A stretch of DNA of 64,000 nt from Phaeosaccion multiseriatum (lineage: Eukaryota; Ochrophyta, other classes): contig OZ218951.1 in the NCBI GenBank assembly GCA_965112735.1, positions 2,418,001-2,482,000 of the forward strand, in the 5' to 3' direction. The notes under the pieces are model-generated. The model had not been told where the DNA came from, made no database searches, and was given only the letters and a program-made list of their open reading frames with translations. Numbering within the stretch: position 1 is the first letter of the stretch; every line of letters starts with the position of its first letter. Shown one piece after another: positions 48,455 to 61,320 of the stretch. The position numbers and the translations under genes are program-made.

Positions 48455-50769
48455 CAGCGGGAGGGAGCGCCTCTGAAGCCTCGCCGTGTGACTTCTGCTT
48501 CGGGGTGGGGGTACCCTGTCGGGCGGAGACAGTGTCTTCCTCCCCCTCTTCCCCCTCCTCCTCCTCCTCCTCCTCCTCCTCCTCCTCCCGGCAGCTTCTA
48601 CGAAGATCCACCCGCTTCTTCACGCCATGCCCCACTCCTGTTCTTTCCTCCGGAAGCTCCTCTTCCTCCTCCTGCTCCCCCTTACCCATGCCACACTGCC
48701 TCTCGACTGCCTTCCTCTCCTGCAGCGCGAGGGAGAGCCCCACCAGAGGAGGCGGCAGAAGCGACGTCTTCCCCCCCTTCCTCGAAGCCGCGCTGCTACT
48801 GGCTGCCGCTGCTGTCTCTCCTTCCTCTCCTCCTTCAGCAGCAGCATCAGCAGCAGCAGCGGTAAGGGGCCATGGCGAGGGAAACAAAGCCGCCAGGGAG
48901 GCTCCTATCGCCGCATCCAGGAGCTCCTCCACAGTGCCCGACCCGGACAACGGGACCACCTTCGAGCTACCTCCCTTGACACATGCCATGCGGCCGCTGC
49001 CGCCCCTTCTTCTCCTACTGCCACTTCCGCTTCTGCTGCTAGTGGTGGTTGTCGTCTCATCGCCGCTCGCCTCCCGGCTTTCCTCACGCATTCTACCACT
49101 GTTGCGAGCCTTCGCATCTGCCCTCTTCCTCACCCCTCCATCCTCTTCCTCTTCCTCCTCTTCCGCGAAACGCAAATGCAAGGCCAAGCTGCTGCTCCCC
49201 TCTCTGTCTCTGCTGTCATCGTCCGGCCTCTTGCGCTTCCTCCCGCCGCTGCCGGAGGAGCAGGCACTGGTCCCTGCTGACTCTTCTTCTCCCTCGAGTA
49301 GAGGGCCAACATATGATTTCTGCTGCTGTATCACCAACTCCTGAGGCTTGTGAGGGTGAGCAAGCAGGAGAGACCGCCCCTCCCTTCGCACGTAAGACTG
49401 CACCACTGAGAGCTCTTCGCAGGGCCGGACAATCACAACTCGGTCTTGCTGCTGCTGCTGCTCCTGTCCCCGCTCCTGCTGCTGCTGTTGCCGCTCCTGC
49501 TGATGGGGGCTGCCGTGCCCACTGTGACTCTGAAGGGAGCGGCGGAGCTCGCACAAGTGGCGCTCAGAGGCCATTCTGACGGCAGCGCGCGAAGACATGA
49601 GGGTGGAGGTGAGGGTGAGGGGAAGTGAGGGTGAGGGAGAGGTGGGGTGAGAAGAGGCAGGGCTTCAGGCTGGAAGCATGAGCGGACAGAAGCAGGCATG
49701 AGGATGCCTACAAGGCTGGCAGAGAGGCGGAGACGCGGGGAGGGTGTGAAGCGCCGGTAGAGAGAGGGAAGAAGTGACGCGAAGGTCTGGTTGAGGAGGA
49801 GGGAAGAGGGGTAGAGAAAGAGAGGAATCGTACGTGTGTGTACATGTGCATGTATTGCCACCATACCAGCACCGACCTCGCCAGCAGCGGAGTCCTCGCC
49901 ACGACGACTCCGCAGTCGTATCCAAGGGTGTCGTTGAGAGTTGTCTGCATCACGCGAGCGAGGGAGGCGCCCCCTTCCATCAGGGCTTCTAGTCTCGCTA
50001 GACGCGCGCAGTGGCGGGGGGTCTCTTCCTCTTGCTTGCTTTTGTCCCCGTTGTCGAGGATGGGTTCCGTCCGGCGCCGACAGTTGGCGCCTCCGCTGTT
50101 GTGACTGCTGCTACTCCCGCCGCTGTTAGTATTGTTGTTGTTGTTGTTGCTATCGCTACTCGCACCACCGCCTCTACTACTCCTGGACGGTGCATCGCGA
50201 AGGCTGCCCGCCATCCGAAGCAGCCAGTCTTCCGGCGGCTGGAGGAAGACGTCACATCTCTCTGCCCCAGCCCCTGCTGCTGCTGGCTGTTCTCGTCCCG
50301 CCTCTCCCTCGTTCTCCACCCACAATTTCCCCGCAGGCGGGCAAAAGCCCCTCAATAGGGCACACACCGTGCTGCGAGCAGAGCTGATCGCCTGTGGCGT
50401 GATGTGCCACGACGTTGAGATGCTGTCTCTTCTGACGAGGCCAAGACCCGCAGCCTCCGCTTGGTCATGTGGTGGCTGCAGCAGCGTGTGTTTGTGTGAG
50501 TGTGTCTTCAACACCTTTACACAGGGAAATGCGTCGGTCAATGCTCTGATCGTTGTCCTCTCGCTCACCCCAATGGCCCGTGCCTCCTTGCTGACTCCCG
50601 TTATCAGGAGGTCACCGCCATCCCTGTCGGAGGTAAGAGAGCTCGGTGTGGACGAAGCCGTGACCAAGGGTAAGCCTCTGAGACTGGGGACAGCGTTGCG
50701 CAGGACCTGCACCCTGAAGGGCTCCAACCAATGCAGGGAGACAAGGAGGACGATGCTTCCATCATCCAT
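47724..50769 (-). CDS. Y-family DNA polymerase-like protein, catalytic residues degenerate
   Basis: Two exons (50769-49877 and 49575-47724) join in phase to 914 residues. The N-terminal 310 residues follow the Y-family palm/fingers plan: IVLLVSLHWLEPFRVQVLRN, SLRGLPLVTASS, LLITGVSKEARAIGVSER, LGYDCGVVVARTPLLARMAS (joined across the intron; compare the usual GIAxNKLLAKxAS). The first metal-binding motif (normally DMDCF) reads SLHWLEPF and the usual SxDE is replaced near LWVENEG, so the catalytic acids appear lost. The remaining 600 residues are Gln-, Glu-, Ala- and Ser-rich, with one classical C-x2-C-x12-H-x3-H zinc finger (CRVCKAMLLQGAEWDEHQ, about 733-752), comparable to the ubiquitin-binding finger of Pol eta. 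I infer a non-catalytic, perhaps scaffolding, translesion-synthesis relative. The family call is moderate because conserved blocks are short. Confidence 0.5.
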
Positions 50770-51155
50770 CGCTCACCACTTCTCTTGCCCCCGCCTTCCT
50801 ACCTGCTGCTCAGCAGCTCCCCTTCTCATCTATAAGGAGAAGGTCAGCCTATCAACATGGAGAAGGATCCCAGATGGGAAGGATATAAAAAATGAGGAAG
50901 AAGAAGAAGGAAATTGAAAAATGAAACACATTCTAAGGAAACAAAAGATAGGAGATGCTTCACAAGTTGGTTCTTCAGGGGAGGCGGTTTTTGGTTTTTG
51001 GAGATGCGGCGCATTGGATTCCGTAACCGATCCAAAAGAAAATATCCCGAATTTTATTAAATTAGCGCCACCAGATAAAGATGGCTCGACTCAGCAGGCA
51101 GGGCCAAGACTGCAGTTTTTGCTTCTGGTGGTGCTGAAGGGAACGCAAAGTGAGG
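50770..51155. promoter_or_regulatory. Divergent upstream region of Y-family-like and megasynthase genes
   Basis: A 386-bp head-to-head spacer, AT-richer than its surroundings (50880-51075). It should contain both promoters. No specific site recognised. Confidence 0.4.
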
Positions 51156-54100
51156 ATGGATCGTGGTGGACGAGGAGGGGACGATGCCCTGGGAGGAGTG
51201 ACGCCCGGGGAGACAGCAGCAGGCAGAGGAGGGGATGGCCGGAAGACGAAGCCCCTCCTCCTCCCCCGCCACGCCAAGAATGGAAATGAAGGTTCCAGGG
51301 CCGACGAAGGCTTAGTTCCAATGGGGGGGGTGACGCAAGTCTTGTGGGAGCGAGACTCTCCAGCAGGCGACGAAAAGGAAGAACAACGAGGAGGAATCGA
51401 CGAAGGAGTCGCGGCCTCTTCTTCTCTCGCTCCTCTACTGAGGAGGGCTCACGAGGCTGTTGCTGACCTCGGCGACAAGCCCTTTGCCTTTTGGTACGAT
51501 GGCAAAGGCAAAGAGGCGGAGAGGTACAGCTTCGGACGCATGTGGGATGAGGTAAGCAAAGCAACGAAGAAACATCATTCCGTGGAGGTGTTGATGCCCT
51601 TGCTTGCTCTCTCATGCCGTTTCAGCTGCTGCTGGTGGCGTGCTGTAGTCTTGCACATTACGCCCCAACGGCACTCCTAGACTCTGTGATAATTAGCCCA
51701 AGATGCAAACGTTGCTTCGCTCTTCCAACCCTTCTTCTTGCTTCCGCAGGCGGGCAAGATCTCCTACATGCTGCGCGAGGAGTGGGGCGTGCCCAAGGGA
51801 ACCATGGTGGTGCTGTGCTACGGGCCGGGGTTGCACTTCTTCGCCGCCTTCCTGGGCTGCTTGAGAGCGGGCGTGGTGGCGGTGATGGTGTACCCGCCTG
51901 CTCCTCCGCTGTCCAAGTCGCTCCCAAAGATGAGCAGGATCGTGGCGGACTGCAAGCCTATGCTGTGCCTCACCGACTCCATCATCGCAACTTTGCGCAA
52001 TATGGACAAGGTCAATCCACTCTCGGACTCCCGCAAGCTGTGGCCTGATGACCTCGACTTTAAGGCTACAGATGGGGGGCTGTTCCAGAGCTTCTTCTCC
52101 TCCTCATCGTCCTCCTCGTCAGCAAGGAGTTTCGATGAGCTGAGCATGGCCGAAGAGGACCTGGCCTTCCTCCAGTACACCAGCGGCTCCACCGGTGACC
52201 CCAAGGGCGTGATGGTGACCTTCGGTGCGCTCATGGCCAACGTGCACCTCCTGACCAGCCACCGAACAGGCATGATCAAGTGGGCCCGGCGAGAGAAGAA
52301 GGATAACCATTGGGCTGATTATGAGGCACCTGTTGACCATGCACCTCGAGGGGCTGGTCAGGGAGGGTCGAGCGTTGCCGGTCAGGAAGTGATCACCTTG
52401 CCGTTGACCGGCTTCTCGTGGCTGCCTCAATACCATGTGAGTGAGGGCGTTGACTGACCGACTGACTTGACTGAAGACGTGAGTAAGTGCGTGAGCGAGT
52501 GAGTGGGTAGGTGAATGAGTGCGTGAGGGAGTGTGTGAGTGCGTGAGGGAGGGAGAGAGGAAATCAGCGAGTGAGAGAGGGATTGAGTGACTCGGTGAGC
52601 GAGCGAGGGAGTGAGTGCGAGATGAGTGAGGCTGAGCACGGCCGAGAGAGAGAGACCAAGGGGGGGGGGGAAGGGTCCATCACTTGACTTTGGTTCGGCA
52701 ATGATGGAGCGGGGCGTCGTTCGTTTTCCTCGCATCTGAAGCAAGAGCATGATCTGACACCAGCCTCGCCGCTGTGATGCTCACTGACTGTCCCCACGCC
52801 TCTCTGTACCGCAGGATATGGGCCTTGTCGTGGGCCTTGTGGGCCCCTTCCTGACGGGTATGACTATGCATTATATGTCCCCCGTCAGCTTCATCAAGCG
52901 GCCCCTGCTCTGGCTGGAGCTCGTATCCAGGCACCGCGTGGACTGGTCCATTGCCCCCGACTTCGCCTACGCCCTCTGCGCCCGCTACATGGCGAAGGTG
53001 CGCGGTACTCGCAAGGAGCCCATGCTGGACTTGTCCAATGTGGTGTCCTTGTGCAGCTCAGCCGAGCCGATTCGGAGAGAGACCATTGAGAGGTTCGAAG
53101 AAGCGTTCCGTCCCCATGGCCTCCCAGACAGGTATGAGGGTGCAGAGCCTAGGCGGGCACTGTGTGACTCTTACCATGAGAACCCTTCCGTAGTACCTGG
53201 CTGCTCGTCAGTTCTATCTTCTTTCCCCACTCTCTGCTTGTCGCGGCTCGAGAGGGTGAAATTCTCTCTCCCTGGTTAAACTGCGCCCGACCTATGCTAT
53301 CCCTGACACTCCTGTCACCTCCTTCGCTCAGGTGGTTCTCGTCGGCCTACGGCTTAGCTGAGCATGTGGTTCTAGGTACGTAATCTGCCGGCCGATTCGG
53401 GGTGGCTGGCGAGGTGGCCACGACGCTCGACCCTCGCTTCCATAATTCTTCTTATTCTGTCTTACGTCCCTCGCTTCCTTGTTGGGTGGTGCACAGCTTG
53501 CTCGATCGACTCTATGCACAGATCCACGGCGAGACCAGAACTGACCAGCGTCGGCTCACCGAGCGAGAGGGCAGACTTTATGGACATTCGAATCGTCAAT
53601 CCCGGCACCATGGGCGAGGTCAGCGGAGCAGCAGCCACAGGAGAGATCTGGATCTCCTCCCCCTCTGTCGCCGCCGGGTACCGGGGCAAGCCCGAGCTGT
53701 CGGAGGAGACGTTCGGTGCCAGACTCACCCTCCCCGATGGTGATGGCATCTCGCGTCGCCGCCGGTACCTGCGGACGGGGGACCTTGGCTTTGCGGAGGA
53801 GGGGCTGCTGTACATCTGCGGCCGCATCAAGGACGTCATCATCCTCAACGGGGTCAACCACTACCCGCAGGACGTCGAGTTCACCGTGCAAGAGGCGTCT
53901 GACGCTGTTCGGCAGGGCTGCATTGCGGCCTTCTCCTCCGACGAGACGGGAGGGGACGGCGTGCTGGAGGTGGTGTTCGAGGTCCGGCAGGAGCGAGAGG
54001 GCGAGGCCCAGGCAGTGGTGGAGGCCGCTCAAGCCGCCATATCGTCTTCTTTTGGCCGTCGGGCGGCCAAGGTGGTGGCCATAAAACAGAAGACCGTCCC

Positions 54101-57100
54101 CAAGACCACGAGCGGCAAGATCCGACGGCGGGCAACACGGCAGGCCCTTCACGCTGGCGGCCTGCAAATTGTCCATGAGCTCTGTGAGGACATCGCAAGT
54201 ATGCACGACGGGGCGGCTGATGCCTCCGTTGGTAGCAATAGCACGCGAGCGCCGAGGACATCAAAAACGGTTGGCCGGAGCAGCAGCGACGGGGGCGAAG
54301 AGCAGCCGAGCCCAATACATGAAGAGAGTGGTGTGCCCGGGATGGCCGCCATGGAGGCGATGGGCAAGGCTGCTCGAGTGACGCTCATCCTCGAACGAGT
54401 TGTCGAGTCTGCCAGAGACGCGTCCGGCAACCCCGGCCTGCGGCCCACGGACCGCTTCATGGACGCAGGTCTCTCGTCCGTTGCGATGGCCGAGCTGGCG
54501 GTGACGCTGGAGGACTTTGTGGATAGCAGCATGGGGGGGGAAGGGGGCTTTGAGATGGAGACCACAACCTTCTTTGATTTCCCCACACCTGCGCTGCTGG
54601 CAGCACATCTCGAGGAAGCGCTCTTTGGGCGTGGAGAGAGAAGCGCGCGGGGCTCTGCGTCTTCGCTTCCCGTCCCTCCGCTGCCTGAGCCTGCAGCTGC
54701 CGACGGGGACATTGTGATAGTTGCAATGTCGTGCCGCTTCCCAGGGGGCTGCAACAGCCCGGAAGAGCTCTGGGCCACGCTGTGCGCCGAGCAGGACTGC
54801 GTCTCTGAAGCGCCGGTCGAGCGAGGGTTGGGGCCCGGCATCCAAGGTGAGAGAGGGGCTTTTGCTTTCCCACCTGCCTGCCCACCACCGCTCGGCGCTC
54901 CTCCTCGACACTGAAGGGGCGTGATTCTTCTCCCCCTCTCATCTCCATCACCTTCTCCATGTCCCTCTCTTTTTCCCTCTCCTTCTCTTCTTGAAAAGGT
55001 GGCTTTATCGATGGGGTTGACATGTTCGACAACGCCCTCTTCGGCATCTCTGAGGCGGAAGCGGAAGCACTCGACCCCAGTCAGCGCATCATGCTGGAGA
55101 CTGCCTACGAGGCCCTTTACAGGGCGGGCTTCGACCAAGGGCTGGAGAGTCTGCATGGCCTGGATATCGGGGTATTCATTGGCAAGTCCGGAGCAGGAGA
55201 GTGGAGCATGCTTCAGCAGGAGAGGGGCGCAAAGCAAAGCGCATACTCCCTCGTCGGGGCAAGCACCGCGTGCGTGGCGGGGCGCGTATCGCACACCTTG
55301 GGCCTCACGGGCACTTGTTTCACCATAGACGCGGGATGCCCTTCCGCCATTGTCGCACTTGACACAGCTTGCAACACTCTCATGTTGGGTAAATGCAGCA
55401 TGGCTGTGGTCGGGGGCGTGAACCTTCTGCAGCACCGCCAGACTTTCGGAGCACTCGACAAGGCAGGATTTCTGTCGAAGTACGGGTGAGTTTGACCTTC
55501 ACCTTGCCACAATTTTCAAACAAAAAGGCGCTTTCCCCTTACCTGAGTACCTCACCTCACTCGACCCCGTCCCGATCTCCCGTCAGACGCTGCAAATCCT
55601 TCGATGTCAATGCGGACGGATACGTCCGAGCCGAGGGTTGCGGAGCGGTGGTGCTGAAGCGCTCGGTGGATGCGAAGCGCGATGGCGACCGCATCCTTGC
55701 CACCATCAAGGCGGCAGCGGTGAACCACAATGGGGTCAGCAGCTCCCTGTCCGCCCCGAAAGGCGTGGCGCAGCAGAGCGTGGCTGCTGCGGCTCTCTCA
55801 CGCGCAGGCTACAGGGGCAGCGACGTGTCCTACGTAGAGGCGCACGCTACGGCCACCCCCACGGGAGACGCCATCGAGATGGGTAAGGAGTCAGGGATAC
55901 AGCTTGTGATACGGCTTCCTGGAGGGCCTGCTGCATTGCCGGCCCTTGCGATCCTCTTTGCTCGTTGTCGTGGAGTAAGCTACGTAACGGAGCTGTTGCC
56001 ACTGAAATAGGTACTAAAGAGCGCCCCCCTCCCACCTCCTCTCCCCTCCCATCCGCTGCGTTGCACAGGCGCTCTGAAGGCCGTGTATGCAGGCGGTCGC
56101 CCCCCTCAGTCTCCTCTGGTGGTGGGCACCGTCAAGACAACCCTGGGCCACATGGAGGGAGCCTCGGGTATGGCGCAGCTCATCAAGGCCATCTTGGTGC
56201 TCCAGCATGGGGCAGCGCCTCCCAACCTTCACCTCAAGGAGGTCAATCCAATGCTGAAGCTCGAGGGGCTGCCCGTCGTTCTTCCCACGCAGATGACTGC
56301 GTTGGCGGCATGCTGCGGTGACGGGGGGGAGAGCTTGCTGGTTGTGGGCGTCCACTCCTTTGGGTTGGGTGGATTCAACGGCCACATCATTTTAGAGGGG
56401 CGACAGCAGAACCCCTCCACGGCTTCCATCACGCGGCAGGAAAAGGCCTGGGGAGGATTTCAGACGCAGCAATCTTTCCCGCTCCCCCATCATGCTCTGG
56501 GCGCTGCTGGTGCGGCTGCTACGAAGCGTCTCGGCGCACCGGGGCAACTAAACGAGCTGCAAGCAATGACACCCTCGGAGAGAGAGGCGTCCGTGAGGCA
56601 AATCGTGAGGGCTGCCGTAGAGAGCATCTGCAGCGCCCCAGAGGTTGCCACAGACCCAAATGTGAACGTTCTTGAGGCGCTGGGACACGACTCCATCGCA
56701 ATCGCAGAGGTGGTGACGCGAGTGATCGACGCTATTGAGGGAGACCAAGACGATGAGGAGCATGCGGCTGGTGAGGGCGAGAGCCTTCGATCCGTCATCA
56801 CTCCTGCAACCCTCTTTGACATGCCAACCGTGGATGCATTTTCGAGCTTCGTCAGCGAGGCGTGCCTGACGCACGGGGACACTGCTGGCGCGGATCATGC
56901 ACATGAGACGCGTTCCTCGAGCTGGGCAGTGAGGAATTCTGATCGGGAGTGGCAGGCCTCCGACGCACACATGCCCGCGGAGTGCAAGGCCGAATTGGGC
57001 TACACAGCTCTCAAGCTGGTGACTGTGGCAGCGGCTCAGATACTGGGCCTACTCGCTGTTGTGTTTGTCGCTTCTGTGCTGCTGAGCAAGGTCCCCTTGA

Positions 57101-60100
57101 GCGTCTCGAGCCTTGTCTCTGGCTTTCCGGTGCTGAACGCCTTCCAGGTACGGCAATACTCTGCAGTGTTGGTGGCGGAAAGGGGGAGTTGGAGGCAGAC
57201 TGGAGCAAGGGATCACCGCGCACATGCGATCTGGCCGTCTCTGGCGAGGCTCTCATACGCTTCCGTCGCCCCTCTTTTTGCCTGCTCGGGGCGATGAAGT
57301 TTTGCCGACGATAACACTCCTTGCTCCTCCCGCCCTCGCTGTCGCGCTCTCTCTCTCTCTCTCTCTCTCTTATGTACCACTGTAGACGTTGAAGCTACTC
57401 GAGTTCCAAGAAGATTTGACGCGAGCGGCGACTGCGGAGATCCTCGGACGAAACCCTCTCTTCCAGAACGAGTATCTTAACATTGTGCTCAGCGGCGTGC
57501 TCGGTGCAGCAGGCTTCTTGCTCGTCGCAATGCTCTCCGCACCTCTGGTCAAGTGGGGGGTGGTGGGCCGCTACAAAGCAGGGGTGGTCAAGGTGTACAG
57601 TTTGTACCATTTGCGCTGGTAAGCATGCGTGCTGTGGTCATCCATCATCACATTTGGCTGTGTCCTTCCCCTGGTAGTATGGTGTGAGCTTCGCAGGGGC
57701 GTGGCCATAATGTCAAGCCTCGACACCTGACAGTGCTCTTCTATGTTCCGCCCCATTCATTTTGATCACAGCTGGCTGGTGGACCTCTACCTTGACTACT
57801 TCTTCTACCCCGTAGTCTCCTTGCTCGTCCGGGATTCCGTCGTGCTGGTCCCACTCTATCGTCTCATGGGAGCGCAGATCGGCCGCGGAACGGACTTGAC
57901 AGGGGTGAGTTCTGGGCTTAGACGACATTCTTTCCTTCTCCGCTTTCTTGCTCGTTTCAAGTCCGCACTCACCAGCCACCACACCTCCTGATGCTCTCCT
58001 TTGCCACCCCACAGGTGCGCCTGAGTGAGTTTGATCTCGTCAGTATCGGCGAGAACTGCTCTATTGACCGCCGGGCCATCATCACTCCCAAGTCCCACAT
58101 CGGAGGCATGAGGCTTCAGTACGAAAAGGTGCAGTTAACTTCATTTTGTGTTGGTGTGTGTGCGCTCCTGAACATGGAACGAGGCCCGCTGTTCAAGAAA
58201 CCTGTTGCACTGCCAATCACCAACATCAGTCGTCTGTGCCATTCTCGTTCTTGCTTAATACCGCAGGTCGTCATCGGCTCAAACTGCGAACTGGGAATGG
58301 GAAGTGTCGTGCACGGGGGAAGCGAGCTTGAGGATGGCGTGCGTCTTCACGTGAGAGCAACTGTGCCTCCCGGTACCCGACTCGCAGGCCCTCGAGCGTA
58401 CCAAGGCAGCCCGGCGACGGTGGTGCCAAGAAGGAGTATGCCCGCGCCTGTTGTGCCGGTGGACCAGTGGATGTCGCTGAAGAAAGGTGCCTTCTTCTCA
58501 TTCTTTGCCGGGCTCGCGGTGCTTCCAGGAGCGGTAGCTTCAATCGCGATTCACCTCAACGCTTCCAACGGAATCAGCGCAGGTGCGTGCATCTGCTTGC
58601 ACGATTTTTCTGTTCTTTTTGTCAGTACCAGCCACCGCCGGTATTGCTCCCCCCCCGCCCCCCTTCTGATGCGCGCTTTCCCTCTCCGCATGCTTTTCTC
58701 CTCTTCAGGGCGATACACCGGGATTTTGCTGCTCTTCCTTTATGTGTCGCTGATTAATGTGAGTACAAAAAGAGGGGAGATGCGAACTATACGCGACAAA
58801 CCACGCACGCGCCCTTCACTTACTACTACCTGCCTCCCTTTCTCTCCTTCCTCTTTGCTCGCACAAGGTCGTAACCGTTTGCTCCACCATTTTGCTGAAA
58901 TGGGTGCTTGTGGGGAAGCTGAGGCGAGGCGTTATCGTGGCAGACATGGGAGACTGGGCGGTCCTCTGCAGGGAGACTGCCAATCGCCTCAACGGACTGG
59001 CCGAGCTGATTCTTGTCCGCTTCTTTCATTTTGCAGAGGGTGCTGTGATGTACTACAGACTGCTCGGAGCATCCATTCACCACACCGCCATACTCGGAGG
59101 CGCTGTTGTCTTGTCTGACCCAGACACGATTGACATGAAGGCGTTGTCTTTCATAGGCGGGGCCGGGGCTCTCTTGACAGAAACCTCCGATGGTGTGCTT
59201 GAAGGATGCACGCTTGAACGAGGAGCTACCGTCGGTGACATGGGCATTGTAGGCGCGGGGAGTCGCCTGGAGCCGCTGGCGTTGTTAACGTCCAGATCTT
59301 GGCTCGGCGAACGAACGGTGATGCCGACGAATTCCACCGCGACGGGAATTCCCGCCGGGATTGTTGTTGCACCCTCCTCCACTGGGGGGAAGAAGGCTGG
59401 AGACGGCGCCAACAGGCTTCAGAAGGCCCCGAGAGGCCGTGCATTGAACCTCGTTCCAGGCACCAAGTTTCTTGTCCAGATCGTGGTCATGTTTGCGCAT
59501 TTGCTTCGCCTTTTCGGAGGCGCTGTTCTTGCCTATGAGTTCCTCGACCTCTTCCAAGAGCCAATCGATGAATGGTACGGCGCGAGGGGCCTTGGAAGCA
59601 GCATTGCCACCACACTGCGGGACGTGTGGACGAGATTCGACACGCAGACGCTCCTTCTCCCCGTGGCCTACCTCCTCTACCTAGCGGGAGGCCTCCTGCC
59701 GTCGCTTGTTGTGAAGGTCAGTGCGATGCTGCAGTGGCTCTGCCGGTCTACCCTTTGTTGTTATGTATGTACTATCTCTCTCTCTCTCGTGAAAAGAGTT
59801 GCCTGGTGGGGCCTGTACTTCGGCCCCTGTACTTCACCCCCTACCCACTCGCCCGTCAAACCCTCCCTCTCTTCTGCCCACGGCGTCATATGCAGAGGCT
59901 CTTTGGAATGTTTCCAGAAGGATCCATGAATTCGTCAGGCAGGGAGGGTCTGTGCTACATTGCAACATTAGTGTTCGACATCATGGGGAGGTCGCTAACC
60001 TCCTGGATGTGGGGAACTCCTCTCTGGCCGGCCTATCTGAACCTCCAGGGGGCGAAAGTGAGCACTTCAAGCTATATCGAGACACATGCCATGTTTGACC

Positions 60101-60420
60101 CCAGCTTCCTCACCGTAGGGGATGGGGTCACTATTGCCAAAGGAGCGTGTCTCTGTCCTCACACAGTTCAGCGTAACGAGACCGAATTGCTGCCCATCCG
60201 CGTTGGCCATTCTGTTGTTCTGGGCGTAATGGTGGGGAGTAGTGTTGTGAAGCCTGAGACCATTGTTGGTGACAACTCGCGTCCAGGCAGGGGTCAGGTT
60301 CTTCGCCCCCCCCGCTCGTCTGGTGGTTCCGTGGGCCATGCTGAAAAAAGGGAGGGCACATGGCACTTCGCGGGGGTGCCCGTGAAGCCCTTCAAGGCGA
60401 CGCCTTACGGAGATTGCTGA
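51156..60420 (+). CDS. FAAL-ACP-KS-ACP-membrane acyltransferase-like megasynthase
   Basis: Fifteen exons (51156-51551, 51750-52436, 52815-53131, 53332-53375, 53497-54846, 54999-55485, 55587-55882, 56069-57147, 57386-57618, 57772-57904, 58015-58128, 58267-58582, 58709-58758, 58868-59716, 59896-60420) join in phase to 2291 residues. Residues about 80-700 are a fatty-acyl-AMP ligase (YTSGSTGDPKGVM at 275, WLPQYHDMGLV, SSAYGLAEH, YLRTGDLGF, GRIKDVIILNG, TTSGKIRR with Lys689). A carrier protein follows (DAGLSSVAMAEL, Ser809), then a ketosynthase (850-1310) with Cys1045 in TIDAGCPSAIVAL, His1180 in VEAHATATPTGD and Lys1215/His1220 in GTVKTTLGHMEGASG. A second carrier (ALGHDSIAIAE, Ser1401) leads to several membrane spans interleaved with hexapeptide beta-helix segments (1510-2291), resembling the terminal domain of Pls-type bacterial synthetases (TIGR02353). 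No AT, KR, DH, ER or thioesterase is seen. Inferred role: activation and one-step extension of a fatty acid, followed by transfer at a membrane. Confidence 0.85.
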
Positions 60421-61314
60421 GGAAGGAGCGACGCGGCCGACACAGTCAGGCCAGCAATGCTAATGAACCCTTGATGGTACGATAGCAAAGCTGATAGGGC
60501 GGATCCGACTGAAAAGGGCTTCTCGAGGAGAACAACGTTCTGTGAGCCTTCCTTCCTTCTCAGTTCCCTTCTCTCTTTATACCAAGGAACTTGGTGTCCC
60601 TTGCTTCTCTCTACCTAGAGTAGAGTAAGACGAGATAAGCATAGGAGTCACAGCAGATAGCGACGGGAACAAAAATTGACCTGCTACGACAGTGGCGAAA
60701 AGGGTTCTCTCATCTCCCATAATGCCAAATTTAGTAACTGATATTCTTATTCGCAGGATGGTGAGGATTATGGAGCCTTTGCTTGTGCGGATGGATGGAT
60801 GTCCGCATCTGACGTACCGTCCGCTGCATGCCCCTCGACGCCTTCGCTTGCTGCCTTCGTCGCTTGTGATGTGACTGCCCTGTGACATTCTCAGGCCGTG
60901 GCCGTCGCCCCCCCACGTTCGTCGGTGAAGGAGAAGGAGACTTCAACTTCCGCAACGAATGTAAAGACAGTACTTTGCTTGGCCTTTCTCGCGGCTATGC
61001 AGGAGGGGAGGTACTAGTCCCGTCGCGGTGATGGAGCAAAAGGCAGAGCTTGAGTGAGTGATGCGGTAGTAGCTGCTAGATGGCTGCATGAGTCGCGAGC
61101 CTCGCACAAAACACACACGACACGCGCGCCATACACACACGTAGTCCTTCACCAGAGTGACTTGTTTTCTATTCATCCCCGCCCAGAAAGCGACAAGGGC
61201 GGCCCATCGACGGCTGTGGCCAGCCAATGGTGGCTTATGAATACCCCACGCATACAATAAGGAGGAGGGGCTTCCTCTTTCGGCCGGCACAGCAGGCAGT
61301 ATATTCGGGCAAGG
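60421..61314. other. Convergent spacer
   Basis: About 0.9 kb downstream of the megasynthase with no exon recognised. Unremarkable composition; a CA/CACG patch lies near 61108-61140. Confidence 0.55.
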
Positions 61315-61320
61315 ACGCAG

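Noticed and set aside
50495-50533. A GT...AG segment in the Y-family-like gene that might be an intron
   Set aside because: Only about 39 nt, too short, and the frame is open through it.
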